From NCBI RefSeq assembly GCF_006716185.1, contig NZ_VFOP01000001.1:434001-498000 (forward strand): a stretch of DNA of 64,000 bases, given 5' to 3'. The notes under the pieces are model-generated. The model searched no databases, was not told the origin of the DNA, and saw only the letters and a program-made list of their open reading frames with translations. This DNA comes from Ornithinicoccus hortensis (GTDB taxonomy: Bacteria > Actinomycetota > Actinomycetes > Actinomycetales > Dermatophilaceae). Shown piece after piece: positions 48,622-58,230 of this stretch; position 1 is the stretch's first letter; each line of letters starts with the position of its first letter. Made by a program: the position numbers and the translations under genes.

Positions 48622-49836
48622 ATGCGTTCACCCGTCTCCGACTACCTGGCCGAGGTCCTGGAGGGCTGCGCGGGCGACACCTCTGGGGCCAACGCCGACT
48701 ACATCCCGGAACTGGCACGGGCCGACAGCGACCGCTTCGCCGTGGCCGTCGCGACGCTCACCGGCTACGTGCACGGTGCCGGGGACACCGACGTGATGTT
48801 CACCATGCAGTCGATCTCGAAACCCTTCGTGCACGCCCTCGCCCTGCAGGACCGGGGGCTGCCGGCGTTCCTGGACAAGATCGACGTGGAGCCCTCCGGG
48901 GAGGCCTTCAACGAGCTCTCCCTCGAGGAGGGGACGACCCGCCCGCGGAACCCGATGATCAACGCCGGAGCGATCACCACCAGCACCCTGGTCGGGGAGC
49001 CGGACAGCACCCTGGCGCACCGCTGGGAGCGGATCCTGGGCGGCCTCAGCGCGTTCGCCGGACGGGAGCTGGAGGTCGACGAGGCGGTCTTCTCCTCCGA
49101 GCTGGAGACCGCGCACCGCAACCTGGCGATCGCGCACATGCTGCGCGGCTACGACACCATCACCGAGGACCCCGAGGCGGTCGTGGCCAACTACACCCGG
49201 CAGTGCTCCCTGCGGGTCACCACCCGGGACCTGGCACTGATGGCGGCCACCCTGGCCAACGGCGGCGTCCAGCCGCTCACCGGGGAACGCGTGGTCGACC
49301 CTCCGGTGGTCCGCGAGGTGCTCAGCGTGATGACGACCTGCGGCATGTACGACGCCGCCGGCGACTGGGTGACCCGGGTCGGGATCCCCGCCAAGAGCGG
49401 CGTCGCGGGCGGCATCATCGGCGCGCTGCCGGGCCAGGTCGGCCTGGCGGTCTTCTCCCCGCGGCTGGACGAGCACGGCGCCAGTGTCCGTGGGGTCCGG
49501 GTCTGTGAGCGTCTCTCGCAGGAGATGGGGATGCACCTGATGGAGGCGCCCGCCCCGGCCCGCTCGGTGCTGCGGGAGAGCGGGGTCCGGGAGGTCGACG
49601 GCATCGGCACCGCCCACGTCTACGCCCTGCAGGGCATGCTCCAGTTCGCCGGTGTGGAGCAGGTCCTCCACGACCTGACCGAGGAACCGCCGAGCACGCC
49701 CCAGGTCGTGCTGGACCTGTCCCAGGTGTACTCGGTCAACTCGGTGGGTCGGCGGATGCTGCGCGAGGCAGTGCGCCGCCTCGGCCTAGACGGGCTCACC
49801 GTGCATGTGGTGGACCCGGAGGGCATGCTCGACTAG
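48622..49836 (+). CDS. glsA: Glutaminase A with C-terminal STAS domain
   Basis: 404 residues. The serine-hydrolase glutaminase fold has the nucleophile in MQSISKPF, plus NPMINAGAI and the Tyr/Asn motifs YDTITEDPEAVVANYTRQCSL and PAKSGVAGGIIG. It converts glutamine to glutamate and ammonia. The last 90 or so residues (VVLDLSQVYSVNSVGRRMLREAVRRL) form a STAS/anti-sigma-antagonist-like domain, a known fusion in actinobacterial glutaminases that may link activity to regulation or membrane partners. Confidence 0.93.
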   Translation: MRSPVSDYLAEVLEGCAGDTSGANADYIPELARADSDRFAVAVATLTGYVHGAGDTDVMFTMQSISKPFVHALALQDRGLPAFLDKIDVEPSGEAFNELSLEEGTTRPRNPMINAGAITTSTLVGEPDSTLAHRWERILGGLSAFAGRELEVDEAVFSSELETAHRNLAIAHMLRGYDTITEDPEAVVANYTRQCSLRVTTRDLALMAATLANGGVQPLTGERVVDPPVVREVLSVMTTCGMYDAAGDWVTRVGIPAKSGVAGGIIGALPGQVGLAVFSPRLDEHGASVRGVRVCERLSQEMGMHLMEAPAPARSVLRESGVREVDGIGTAHVYALQGMLQFAGVEQVLHDLTEEPPSTPQVVLDLSQVYSVNSVGRRMLREAVRRLGLDGLTVHVVDPEGMLD

Positions 49837-49868
49837 GAGCACCGCCCTCCGGGCCAGCCCCGGTGCTC
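49837..49868. terminator. Hairpin between convergent genes
   Basis: The arms GAGCACCG (49837-49844) and CGGTGCTC (49861-49868) are perfectly complementary. They follow the glsA stop directly and overlap the stop of the convergent gene. Confidence 0.65.
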
Positions 49869-50838
49869 AGCCCAGGTCGGCCGGACCGGCCGCCTCCGCG
49901 GCCTCCTGTGCCTCGACCACCCGGACCTCGCGCGCGGTGTCCACCTCGGCCCGGACGGCCTGGGCGGTGCGCATCGAGTGGGTGCCGAACCGGGGGGCGT
50001 TCGCGGCCGGGGCCTCGGCGAACTGCCCGAGCAACTCGCCGCGGACGCGGTTGTCCGAGGCGACCGGCGCGGGGTCGTTGCCCTCGCCGCTCAGGTTGCC
50101 ACGGATGATGTTGTCCGACACCTGCACGTCGCCGGTCGTGCCGGAGACGTCCACGTCGCCGCCCCAGACGCTGGACCCCAGGTCGCACCCGCCGAGCGGT
50201 CCGCCGGCCCCGAGCTGCACGCCATACGCGTTGTCGGTGAACGAGGCGTCACCGTCGATCTCGCTGCCGCAGACCAACGACCCGTATGCCGCGCCGTCCA
50301 GCGACACCTGCCCGACCACGACCGAGTCGATCAGGTCCGCGTAGTAGGCGTTGCTCACCTCGACCGCCCGACCGGCCTGGGAGCCCTCGAGCTGGAAGGC
50401 CCCGCTGGTCGCCGAGACCTTCCCGACGAAGGTCGTCCCGAGGGCCGACAGGAAGGTGTCCGCGTTGTCACCGGTGCCGGTGTAGCGCTGCACCGAGGAG
50501 TAGTCCAGGTAGACCCCGTAGCCGGCCCGGTTGGCCAGGTTGCCACCCACCGAGGAGTCGGTCAGGTCGAGGTAGGCGTCGCCCTGGACGATGGTGTTGC
50601 CCTCGATCGTGACGCCGGTCCCGACGAGATCGGCCCCCGCCCGGACCGTGACGTTGCCCTGGATCGTGGTGCCGTCCAGGGTGCAGGACTGGCCGGCAGG
50701 GACGACGAGGTCGTTCGGGACCGTCACCGCACCGCCCTCGCCCACACAGGTGGTAACCAGGTCGGCGCTGGCGGGCGGTGCCGCGCCGAAGGCCGCGACG
50801 AGGGAGGCCCCGAACAGGGCCGCGAGGGTTCGCTTCAT
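49867..50838 (-). CDS. Secreted beta-helix-like repeat protein
   Basis: 323 residues. A classic signal peptide (MKRTLAALFGASLVAAFGAAPPASA, cleavage near 25) precedes a long series of degenerate hexad/parallel-beta repeats: TIQGNVTVRAGADLVGTGVTIEGNTIVQGDAYLDL and similar runs to about residue 260. This suggests a right-handed beta-helix. Three cysteines are spaced as if disulfide-linked. The C-terminus is an Ala/Glu-rich tail. No enzyme motif is seen. Probably an extracellular structural or surface protein. ATG 50838 is chosen because of the signal peptide; the longer upstream frame is unsupported. Confidence 0.75.
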   Translation of the reverse strand: MKRTLAALFGASLVAAFGAAPPASADLVTTCVGEGGAVTVPNDLVVPAGQSCTLDGTTIQGNVTVRAGADLVGTGVTIEGNTIVQGDAYLDLTDSSVGGNLANRAGYGVYLDYSSVQRYTGTGDNADTFLSALGTTFVGKVSATSGAFQLEGSQAGRAVEVSNAYYADLIDSVVVGQVSLDGAAYGSLVCGSEIDGDASFTDNAYGVQLGAGGPLGGCDLGSSVWGGDVDVSGTTGDVQVSDNIIRGNLSGEGNDPAPVASDNRVRGELLGQFAEAPAANAPRFGTHSMRTAQAVRAEVDTAREVRVVEAQEAAEAAGPADLG

Positions 50839-51010
50839 GGGGATTCTCCTTGCGTTCGGGGGCAGCACGCGCTGTCCCCGGGGATCGACGAGACGTCCGA
50901 ATGCGCTCTCCCACAATCCTGCCGGGGCGCCAGCCGGAGTTCGACACCCCGGAGGAATCCATTCGGTGAAGAGATGGTCAAGCCGGGGCCAGTACTCTCC
51001 CCGGTGCCGG

Positions 51011-51442
51011 TCAGTCCCGCGGTCGGTCCCGGTCCTCCACGCCCCGGTCCTCCACGCCCCGGTCCGACCCGTCCGGGTCATCGCCGTCCCGCTCCGGCAG
51101 GTCGCGGCCCGGACCCGCGGCCGGACCCAGGTGCACGTCGCTCGGCGCGACCTGGCCAGTGCGGAAGCCGGCACGGCCCACCATGTGGGCGCCGACCGGG
51201 ATGGTCAGCAGCTGGAAGAGCCCGATCAGCATCAACATGCCGACGTCGAGCCCCGAGCGGGTGCGCAGCCCGACGGCGACGAGCACCAACAGCACCCCCA
51301 GGACCTGGGGCTTGGTCGCGGCGTGCATCCGGGTCAACAGGTCCGGGAAGCGGAGCAGTCCGAGCGAGGCGGCCAGGCACAGGATGGCACCCGCGGTCAG
51401 CAGGACCATCCCGAGGACGTCGGCGATCTGGGCCCAGTTCAT
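51011..51442 (-). CDS. mnhG: Na+/H+ antiporter subunit G
   Basis: 143 residues: three membrane helices with the MnhG/PhaG signature LRFPDLLTRMHAATKPQVLGVLLVL. A hydrophilic Asp/Arg-rich tail of about 40 residues includes a duplicated DRGVE. It is the last gene of the mnhA-G operon, starting 4 bp inside mnhF. Part of the hetero-oligomeric Mrp-type cation/proton antiporter. Confidence 0.93.
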   Translation of the reverse strand: MNWAQIADVLGMVLLTAGAILCLAASLGLLRFPDLLTRMHAATKPQVLGVLLVLVAVGLRTRSGLDVGMLMLIGLFQLLTIPVGAHMVGRAGFRTGQVAPSDVHLGPAAGPGRDLPERDGDDPDGSDRGVEDRGVEDRDRPRD

Positions 51443-51741
51443 GACGGGTCGGCCTCCTCGTCCGGGCCGAACTCGACCGGGTAGTCCCGGTCGTCGGCGG
51501 CGAACCGCGCCACGGCCACCGACCCCATGAACCCGACCAGCGAGAGCGAGATCAGGATCGGCAGCGCGCTGGACCCCGGGTTGACCGCCACGTAGACGCC
51601 GAGGGCGCAGACCACGATCGAGACCAGCACGTCGGTGGCCACGACCCGGTCGAGCACGCTCGGACCGGTGACGATGCGGATCAGGGTGAGCAGGGCGGCC
51701 AGGGTGAGCAGGCCGCCGATGAGCCAGGTCATCACCGTCAT
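51439..51741 (-). CDS. mnhF: Na+/H+ antiporter subunit F
   Basis: 100 residues with three helices; GPSVLDRVVATDVLVSIVVCALGVY and LPILISLSLVGFMGSVAVARF are the MnhF/PhaF pattern. Both ends overlap neighbouring mnh genes by 4 bp, indicating translational coupling. Confidence 0.94.
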   Translation of the reverse strand: MTVMTWLIGGLLTLAALLTLIRIVTGPSVLDRVVATDVLVSIVVCALGVYVAVNPGSSALPILISLSLVGFMGSVAVARFAADDRDYPVEFGPDEEADPS

Positions 51742-52301
51742 GCGGCACCTCCGGAGCTCGGTTCCTTCCCACGCCGCGGGCGGGCGTCGAGGACCGCCTG
51801 CGGGTCCGGGTCGAAGGCCCGCAGCACCCGCTCCTCCTGGGCGAGGACGGCGCGACGGATGCGTTCGGCCTCCGCCCGCGTGGTGATGTTGAGCACGTGC
51901 AGCGTCAGCCGGCCGGACCGGCTCTCCAGGTCGATCACCAGCGTCCCGGGGACCAGCGCGACCATCTCGGCGGTGATCGTCTGGAGCAGTTCGTTGCGGC
52001 CGTGCAGGTGCAGGTCCACCACCATGCCGCGCGGGGGGTCACCGGGTCGGAAGGTGAGCCAGGCCACCTGGACGGAGGCGAGCACCATGTCGGACAGGAA
52101 CCGGGAGACCAGGATCGCCAACCCCCACGGTCGGACGGTCACGTCGACCGCCAGCCTGGGCAGCGGGAAGATCAGCAGGATCGCCAGGGAGAGCAGGATG
52201 CCGCCGACGATGTTGCCGATGGTCAACTGACCCCAGAGCAGGATCCAGACCACGGTCATCCACAGGGCGGGACCCCACTGGATCCGGGAACGGCGCGCCA
52301 T
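51738..52301 (-). CDS. mnhE: Na+/H+ antiporter subunit E
   Basis: 187 residues with two N-terminal helices (WMTVVWILLWGQLTIGNIVGGILLSLAI) and the conserved TPGTLVIDL-like segment VALVPGTLVIDLE...LTLHVLN of MnhE. The C-terminal cytoplasmic tail is longer than in Bacillus homologs. ATG 52301 overlaps the mnhD stop by one base. Confidence 0.94.
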   Translation of the reverse strand: MARRSRIQWGPALWMTVVWILLWGQLTIGNIVGGILLSLAILLIFPLPRLAVDVTVRPWGLAILVSRFLSDMVLASVQVAWLTFRPGDPPRGMVVDLHLHGRNELLQTITAEMVALVPGTLVIDLESRSGRLTLHVLNITTRAEAERIRRAVLAQEERVLRAFDPDPQAVLDARPRRGKEPSSGGAA

Positions 52302-53851
52302 CACAGACCCCCTGCCGATCCGAGGACGGCGGTCAGGTACGGCGCCCTGAGCAGCAGGTCGAGGGCGGCCCGGCTGGTGACCTCGAAGAGCGGCCCGGCG
52401 ACCACGGTCAGCCCCAGGCTGACCGCCACCAGGGACGCGGTCGGCAGCACCAGGCCGGTGCCGAGCGCCTGGGCGTGCCCGCCACGCAGCGGACCCGACC
52501 CGCTCAGCCCCTCCGGGGTGGCCCCCCAGAACGCCCGGCCCCAGACCCGCACCACGGCATACAGGGTGAGCAGGCTGGTCAGCACCGACCCGGCCACGAC
52601 CAGCAGCGCCAGCCAGGAGCCGTCGGCGGCACCCGCCTGCATCAGCCCCACCTTGCCGATGAAGCCGGAGAACGGCGGGATGCCGGCCAGGTTCATCGCC
52701 GGCACGAAGAACAGCACCGCCAGGAGCGGGGAGACCCGGGCTAGGCCGCCGAGCTTGGAGGCGGCGGTGCTGCCGCCGACGCGTTCGATCAACCCGGTCA
52801 CCAGGAACAGTGTCGTCTGGATGATGATGTGGTGCATCACGTAGAAAATCGCCGAGGACAGGCCCACCTGCGAGCCGAGCGCGATGCCGAAGAGCAGGTA
52901 GCCGATGTGGCTGACCAACGTGAAGGACAGCATCCGCTTGATGTCGTCCTGCGCCACCGCCCCGAGGATGCCGACGATCATGGTCAGCAGCGCGGCCCAG
53001 AGCAGCAGGTCGTTCAGGTCGCCGTTCGGGAACAGCAGGGTCTGGGTGCGGATCAGCGCGTAGATCCCGACCTTGGTGAGCAGGCCGGCGAAGACGGCCG
53101 TGACCGGCGCCGGCGCGGTCGGGTAGGAGTCGGGCAACCAGCCCGACATGGGGAAGACGGCGGCCTTGATGCAGAACCCCAGGATCAGCAGCAGGTGGAT
53201 CACGACCTGGGTGTTCTGGGGCAGGTCGGGCACCCGCTCGGCCAACAGCGCCAGGTTCACCGTGCCGGTGGCGGCGTAGGTCATCGCGAGCGCGATCAGG
53301 AAGACCATCGAGGAGAGCAGGCTGACGAAGACGTAGGTCACGCCGGCCGACACCCGTGGCCCGGTGCCGCCCAAGGTCAACAGCACGAAGCTCGCGGCCA
53401 ACAACATCTCGAAACCGACGTAGATGTGGAACAGGTCGCCGGAGATGAAGGTGGTCGACACCCCGGCCGACAGCACCAGCAGGGTGGGGTGGAAGATCGG
53501 CAACGGGGCGTGGCCGTCGGACTCCTCGTCGAAGGAGGACCGGCCCTGGCCGATCGAGTAGCGCAGCACGCCCATGGTGCAGATCACCGAGATGATCACC
53601 ATCAGCGCGGAGAGCCGGTCCACCACGAGCACGATGCCCTCGGTGGGCGCCCAGCCACCGACCTGCATCACCTGCGGGCCGTCCTGGTCGGCGGCCCACA
53701 GCAGCACGCCGGCGGTGACCAGCACGGCGGTGAGCACCGACATGCTGGTCAGTCGCTGCACCCGGGTGCGGCCCGCGGCGGCCAGCGTCACGCCGGCCCC
53801 CAGCAGCGGGAGCACGACCGGCATCGGGACGAGCCAGGAGAGGTCGTTCAC
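52301..53851 (-). CDS. mnhD: Na+/H+ antiporter subunit D
   Basis: 516 residues and about 14 helices, homologous to complex I NuoN/NuoM. It has the proton-channel helix region MSGWLPDSYPTAPAPVTAVFAGLLTKVGIYALIR with the conserved lysine, and HIGYLLFGIALGS. It forms part of the proton pathway. Overlaps mnhC by 4 bp. Confidence 0.95.
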   Translation of the reverse strand: MNDLSWLVPMPVVLPLLGAGVTLAAAGRTRVQRLTSMSVLTAVLVTAGVLLWAADQDGPQVMQVGGWAPTEGIVLVVDRLSALMVIISVICTMGVLRYSIGQGRSSFDEESDGHAPLPIFHPTLLVLSAGVSTTFISGDLFHIYVGFEMLLAASFVLLTLGGTGPRVSAGVTYVFVSLLSSMVFLIALAMTYAATGTVNLALLAERVPDLPQNTQVVIHLLLILGFCIKAAVFPMSGWLPDSYPTAPAPVTAVFAGLLTKVGIYALIRTQTLLFPNGDLNDLLLWAALLTMIVGILGAVAQDDIKRMLSFTLVSHIGYLLFGIALGSQVGLSSAIFYVMHHIIIQTTLFLVTGLIERVGGSTAASKLGGLARVSPLLAVLFFVPAMNLAGIPPFSGFIGKVGLMQAGAADGSWLALLVVAGSVLTSLLTLYAVVRVWGRAFWGATPEGLSGSGPLRGGHAQALGTGLVLPTASLVAVSLGLTVVAGPLFEVTSRAALDLLLRAPYLTAVLGSAGGL

Positions 53852-54357
53852 GACTCCCCCCTCTCGGCCCGGCCCTCGGCGCCCACCTCGGCGTCGTAGT
53901 CGGGCTCGAGCTCACTGTCCTCGGACTCCGACTCCACGACGTCGACCGCGATGGTCGCGGCGGCCTCCTCGGCGGACGGGGAGCCGGACATGTCGTTGCT
54001 CTCGGCCATCTGGTGGATCCGCGAGGACTCGGGGTCGTCGGAGTAGAGGTCGCTGCGGTCCAGCTGCCAGGACCGGTGGGCCAGGGCCAGCACGAAGGCG
54101 GTCATCCCGAGGGTGATCACGATCGCGGTGAGGACCATGGCCTGGGGCACCGGGTCGGCGATCGCGCCGCCGTCACCCTCGCCCAGGATCGGCACCTCGC
54201 CGGCGGGGCCGGAGGCGACCAGGAAGAGGATGTTGATCCCGTTGCCCATCAGCACGACCCCGACGAGGGCACGGACGATGGACCGGGCCAGCAGCAGGTA
54301 GACGCCGCACCCGATCATCCCGGAGGCGAGCAGCACGTAGGTGAGGTTCGGGGTCAT
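53848..54357 (-). CDS. mnhC: Na+/H+ antiporter subunit C
   Basis: 169 residues: three helices homologous to NuoK (YLLLARSIVRALVGVVLMGNGINILFLVA, QAMVLTAIVITLGMTAFVLALAHR). An acidic C-terminal extension of about 60 residues (EEAAATIAVDVVESESEDSELEPDYDAE) is longer than usual. The ATG overlaps the mnhA stop by 4 bp. Confidence 0.94.
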   Translation of the reverse strand: MTPNLTYVLLASGMIGCGVYLLLARSIVRALVGVVLMGNGINILFLVASGPAGEVPILGEGDGGAIADPVPQAMVLTAIVITLGMTAFVLALAHRSWQLDRSDLYSDDPESSRIHQMAESNDMSGSPSAEEAAATIAVDVVESESEDSELEPDYDAEVGAEGRAERGES

Positions 54358-57254
54358 ACCGTCTCCTCCTCCCGGGACTCCTCGTCGGCGGCGATCTGGT
54401 CGTCCAGCGCCGAGCCCAGGCTGCGCAGGATGTCGAGCATCAGGCCGACGACGACCAGGTAGACGCCGACGTCGAAGAACACCGAGGTCACCAGGTGGAC
54501 GTCGCCGATGAAGGGGATCGGCACGTCGAACACCCAGCTGGTCAGGGCGGCCTCGCCGAACAGCATCGGCGTCATCGCCGACGCGGCGGCGATGAACAGG
54601 CCGCTGCCCAGCAACAGACCGGGCATCACCGGCGCGGCGACCCGCAGCTCGTAGCCGCGGCCCGCGAGGTAGCGCAGCGCCAGGGCGAGACCGCAGACCA
54701 GGCCCGCGGCGAACCCGCCGCCGGGGTTGTTGTGGCCGGAGAACAGCAGGTATGCCGACCAGATCACGATGGTGTGGAAGACCAGCCGGGTGACCACCTC
54801 GAAGATGGTCGACCGGCGCTCCGGTGCCACGGCCTCGGCGTCGGTGGCGAGCCACCGGCGGTGCTGCGGCGCGGGCGCTTCCTCGCCGGTGCGCGCGGTC
54901 GCGTACGGCAGCGGCCCCTCGGTCCGGCTGCGCCAGGACGCCCGGATCTGCTTGCGGACCCGGGCGACCGCCTCGCCCCGGAGGAAGACCAGGCTGGCGA
55001 CGCCGGTGGCCGCGGCCAGCACCACCGACAGCTCACCCATCGTGTCCCACGCACGCGTGTCGACCAGGATGACGTTGACGATGTTGCTGCCCCCGCCGTA
55101 GTCGGGCGCGCTCTCCACCAGGCCCTCGCCGCTCGGGGGGTGGATCCGCACCGCCGAGGCGGTCAGTGCGACGCCGGCGACGACCACCCCGACCCCGAGG
55201 CCGAGCAGTGCCCGCAGCCGCCGGGTGAGCACCGACGGGTCGTCCGGGAACTTGCCGGACAGGCGGCGGAGCACCAGCACGAAGACCACCAAGGACACCG
55301 TCTCGACCAGCACCTGGGTCAGCGCCAGGTCGGGGGCGCCGTGCAGCAGGAACATCATCGCCGTGCCGTACCCGGTGACCCCGAGCAGGAAGATCGCCCG
55401 GTAGCGGCGGCGGGCCCGGGTCGCGGCCAGCGAGGCGAGCAGGATCAGCCCGGCGACGGCCGGTTGGGCCGGGTTGTCCCAGAGCCGCACCTCGGTCGGC
55501 CAGGTCACCCCACGGAGCAGCTGGATCCCGGGCAGCAGCGCCAACATCACCAGGATGGTGCCGAGCAGCGAGGGCAGCGAGCCGCGGGCGAAGGCACCGG
55601 TGACCTCCAGGGCCAACCGGTCGATCCCCCGCATCAGCAACTGGTAGAGGGCACCGGCGTCCAGCGGGCGGGGCAGCGCCGCCTGGAACTTGGCGACCGG
55701 TTTGCGGCCCAGGAAGAGCAGGACACCGACCAGCCAGGTGAGCAGGGTGAGCAGGAAGGCGGCGTTCACCCCGTGCCACAACCCCAGGTGGACCGGGTGC
55801 TCGCCCTCGGGCCAGTACTCGGCATACGGCGCCAGGAAGGGCTCGACGACCGGGCCGGCCAGCGGGCCGAAGACCAGGCCGGCCAGGCCGAGCAGGGCAG
55901 GGACCGCGACCAGCAGCACCTCCGGCCGGTGCCAGGTGGCCGGCTCGGTGCCCGCCTTCACCTCGTTGCCGAAGGTGCCCCACACGAAGCGGGCGCTGTA
56001 GGCGAAGGTGAGCATGGACCCGGCGACGACGACGGCCAGGGTGACCCGGTCGAGGGTGGTCTCACCGTTCAGCAACGCCCCGAAGGCGGCTTCCTTGCCG
56101 ACGAAGCCCTCCAGCGGGGGCAGGCCGGCCATCGACATCGAGGCCAGGGTGGCGGTCACCGCCAGGACGGGGGCCTTGCGCGCCAGCCCGGACAGGCGGC
56201 GGATGTCCCGGGTCCCGGTGGCGTGGTCGATGGTGCCGACCACCAGGAACAGCGAGGACTTGAACAGCGCGTGCGCCATCAACAGGGTCAGCCCGGCCAG
56301 GGCGGCCTCGCGGGTGCCGCTGCCCACCATGATGGTGATGAAGCCGAGCTGGCTCACCGTGCCGTAGGCCAGCAACAGCTTCAGGTCGTGCTGGCGCAGC
56401 GCACGGTAGGAGCCCAGCAGCATGGTGCCGCCCCCGAGCGCGAGCACGATGCCCTGCCAGGCCGGCACGTCGGCATACCCCGGGGCGAAGCGAGCCACCA
56501 GGTAGACGCCGGCCTTGACCATCGCGGCCGCGTGCAGGTAGGCGCTGACCGGGGTCGGTGCCGCCATCGCGCCGGGCAACCAGAAGTGGAACGGCAGGAG
56601 CGCGGACTTGCTCACCGCCCCGATCAGCAGCAGCACGACCCCCGCGGTAATGACCGGGCCGGAGCCCGGGTCCTCGATCAGCTCGCTAATCCGGTAGGTG
56701 TCCTGGGTCTCCCCCAGCAGGACGATGCCGACCAGCATCGCCAGGCCCCCGAAGGTGGTCACGATCAGCGCCTGCTTGGCCGCCCCCCGGCTGGTGGCGC
56801 TGTGGCTGTTGAACCCGATCAGCAGGTAGGACAGGACGCTGGTGAGCTCCCAGAAGACGTAGAGCATGAGGAGGTCGTCGGTGGTGACCAGCCCCAGCAT
56901 CACCCCGGCGAAGGCGGTCATGTAGCCGGCGAACCCGCCCAGGCCGCTGCTCTTGTCGTGGAAGTAGTGCGCGCAGTAGATGAGGATCAGGGCCCCGACG
57001 CTGCTGACGATCATCGTCATCAGCCAGGACAGGCTGTCCATCCGGAAGGCCAGTTCGATGTGCAGCGACGGCACCCACTCGAGCGTCTCCGCGGGCGGGT
57101 CGGTGCCGGCGACCCGGCTGGCCTGCAGTCCCGCCCAGACGGCCGTCGCGGTCGGGACGGTCGCGAGTGCGAGGAAGGCCTTGCTGCCCCAGAGGCGCAC
57201 TGCGGTCGGCGCGAGGAAGGCGGCGACCGCGTGGGCGACGATCAAGGCAATCAT
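54354..57254 (-). CDS. mnhA: Na+/H+ antiporter subunit A (MnhA with fused MnhB part)
   Basis: 966 residues. The N-terminal NuoL-like domain (Proton_antipo, LPGAMAAPTPVSAYLHAAAMVKAGVYLVARF) is followed by the MrpA C-terminal DUF4040-type region and then an MnhB domain (NNPGGGFAAGLVCGLALALRYLAGRG) in the same polypeptide, as in most actinobacteria. There is no separate mnhB gene. ATG 57254 is chosen because of GGAGGA upstream. First gene of the operon; used in Na+ and pH homeostasis at the membrane. Confidence 0.95.
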   Translation of the reverse strand: MIALIVAHAVAAFLAPTAVRLWGSKAFLALATVPTATAVWAGLQASRVAGTDPPAETLEWVPSLHIELAFRMDSLSWLMTMIVSSVGALILIYCAHYFHDKSSGLGGFAGYMTAFAGVMLGLVTTDDLLMLYVFWELTSVLSYLLIGFNSHSATSRGAAKQALIVTTFGGLAMLVGIVLLGETQDTYRISELIEDPGSGPVITAGVVLLLIGAVSKSALLPFHFWLPGAMAAPTPVSAYLHAAAMVKAGVYLVARFAPGYADVPAWQGIVLALGGGTMLLGSYRALRQHDLKLLLAYGTVSQLGFITIMVGSGTREAALAGLTLLMAHALFKSSLFLVVGTIDHATGTRDIRRLSGLARKAPVLAVTATLASMSMAGLPPLEGFVGKEAAFGALLNGETTLDRVTLAVVVAGSMLTFAYSARFVWGTFGNEVKAGTEPATWHRPEVLLVAVPALLGLAGLVFGPLAGPVVEPFLAPYAEYWPEGEHPVHLGLWHGVNAAFLLTLLTWLVGVLLFLGRKPVAKFQAALPRPLDAGALYQLLMRGIDRLALEVTGAFARGSLPSLLGTILVMLALLPGIQLLRGVTWPTEVRLWDNPAQPAVAGLILLASLAATRARRRYRAIFLLGVTGYGTAMMFLLHGAPDLALTQVLVETVSLVVFVLVLRRLSGKFPDDPSVLTRRLRALLGLGVGVVVAGVALTASAVRIHPPSGEGLVESAPDYGGGSNIVNVILVDTRAWDTMGELSVVLAAATGVASLVFLRGEAVARVRKQIRASWRSRTEGPLPYATARTGEEAPAPQHRRWLATDAEAVAPERRSTIFEVVTRLVFHTIVIWSAYLLFSGHNNPGGGFAAGLVCGLALALRYLAGRGYELRVAAPVMPGLLLGSGLFIAAASAMTPMLFGEAALTSWVFDVPIPFIGDVHLVTSVFFDVGVYLVVVGLMLDILRSLGSALDDQIAADEESREEETV

Positions 57255-57367
57255 GCCGTCCTCCTCGGGTCGGGTCCGAAGCCGAAGGACATCCGGGCAA
57301 GACAGTCCTCGGGCCACGATCCGCGGGGGCGGGATAGGGGAACAGGCAGCATTCTAGGGCACGGACA

Positions 57368-57409
57368 GGGCTGGGCCCGACCGGGAGCGGTCCCGGTCGG
57401 GCCCAGCCC
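57368..57409 (-). terminator. 19-bp perfect hairpin downstream of rplI
   Basis: The arms 57368-57386 and 57391-57409 are fully complementary around a GCGG loop. It begins 18 bp beyond the rplI stop and separates the ribosomal operon from the mnh operon on the same strand. Confidence 0.8.
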
Positions 57410-57426
57410 GTGTCGTGTTCCGGCGC

Positions 57427-57873
57427 TCAGGCGCCGGTGACCGTCACCGTGACGGTGGCGGTGACGTCCTCGTGCAGGCGCACGTGGGCGGTGTGGTCGC
57501 CCACGTTGCGGATCGGCGCGGGGACCTCGATCCGGCGACGGTCCACCTGCGGGCCGCCGGCGGCCGCGATGGCCTCGGCGATCTCCGCGGACGTGACCGC
57601 GCCGAACAGGCGACCACCGTTGCCGGCCCGGGCCTCGACCTGGACGGCCTGGCCCTCCAGGCTGGCCTTGGCGGAGGCGGCCTCCTCGGCGGTGCGGACC
57701 TCACGCTTGGCGCGGGCCGCGGTGATCGCGTCGACCTGCTTCTGGCCGCCCTTGGTCCAGGGGGTGCCCAGCTTGCGGGGCAGCAGGTAGTTGCGGGCGT
57801 AGCCGTCCTTGACGTCGACGACGTCCCCGGCCGAGCCGAGGCCGCTGACCGGCTGGGTCAGAATGAGCTTCAT
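57427..57873 (-). CDS. rplI: 50S ribosomal protein L9
   Basis: 148 residues. The N-terminal L9 domain ([36 protein letters not shown]) is joined by the long helix to the C-terminal domain. It binds 23S rRNA domain V. Last gene of the rpsF-ssb-rpsR-rplI operon, followed by a strong hairpin. Confidence 0.97.
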   Translation of the reverse strand: MKLILTQPVSGLGSAGDVVDVKDGYARNYLLPRKLGTPWTKGGQKQVDAITAARAKREVRTAEEAASAKASLEGQAVQVEARAGNGGRLFGAVTSAEIAEAIAAAGGPQVDRRRIEVPAPIRNVGDHTAHVRLHEDVTATVTVTVTGA

Positions 57874-57898
57874 CAACTTCTCCTTCTCGTCAGGGTGC

Positions 57899-58135
57899 TC
57901 AGCGTGCCGAGCTGGAGTAGGGAAGCAGCGCCATCTCGCGGGCGTTCTTGACGGCGGTGGCGATCCGACGCTGCTCCTGGACCGAGACGCCGGTCACGCG
58001 ACGCGCGCGGATCTTGCCGCGGTCGGAGATGAACTTGCGCAGCAGCGCGGTGTCCTTGTAGTCGATCGCTTCGATCTTGGCGGCCTTGAGCGGGTTCGCC
58101 TTCTTCTTCGGTTTGCGCACAACGGGCTTGGCCAT
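57899..58135 (-). CDS. rpsR: 30S ribosomal protein S18
   Basis: 78 residues with the S18 core [50 protein letters not shown]. The N-terminus [13 protein letters not shown] lacks the CxxC zinc motif, so this is the zinc-independent form. Partner of S6 in the small subunit. The 95 bp upstream to ssb contain no gene. Confidence 0.97.
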   Translation of the reverse strand: MAKPVVRKPKKKANPLKAAKIEAIDYKDTALLRKFISDRGKIRARRVTGVSVQEQRRIATAVKNAREMALLPYSSSAR

Positions 58136-58230
58136 CGTGGTGCTCTCCTAACGGTGAGAGCCCGAGCTGGTGACTCGGGATGGTGTGGATCAGATCTGTC
58201 TGTGGTGTGGTGAGCGGACTGCCCCGACGG

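Noticed and set aside
54495-57440. 981-codon plus-strand open frame opposite mnhA
   Set aside because: Antisense to a clear antiporter subunit; low-complexity Gly/Gln/Arg-rich composition.
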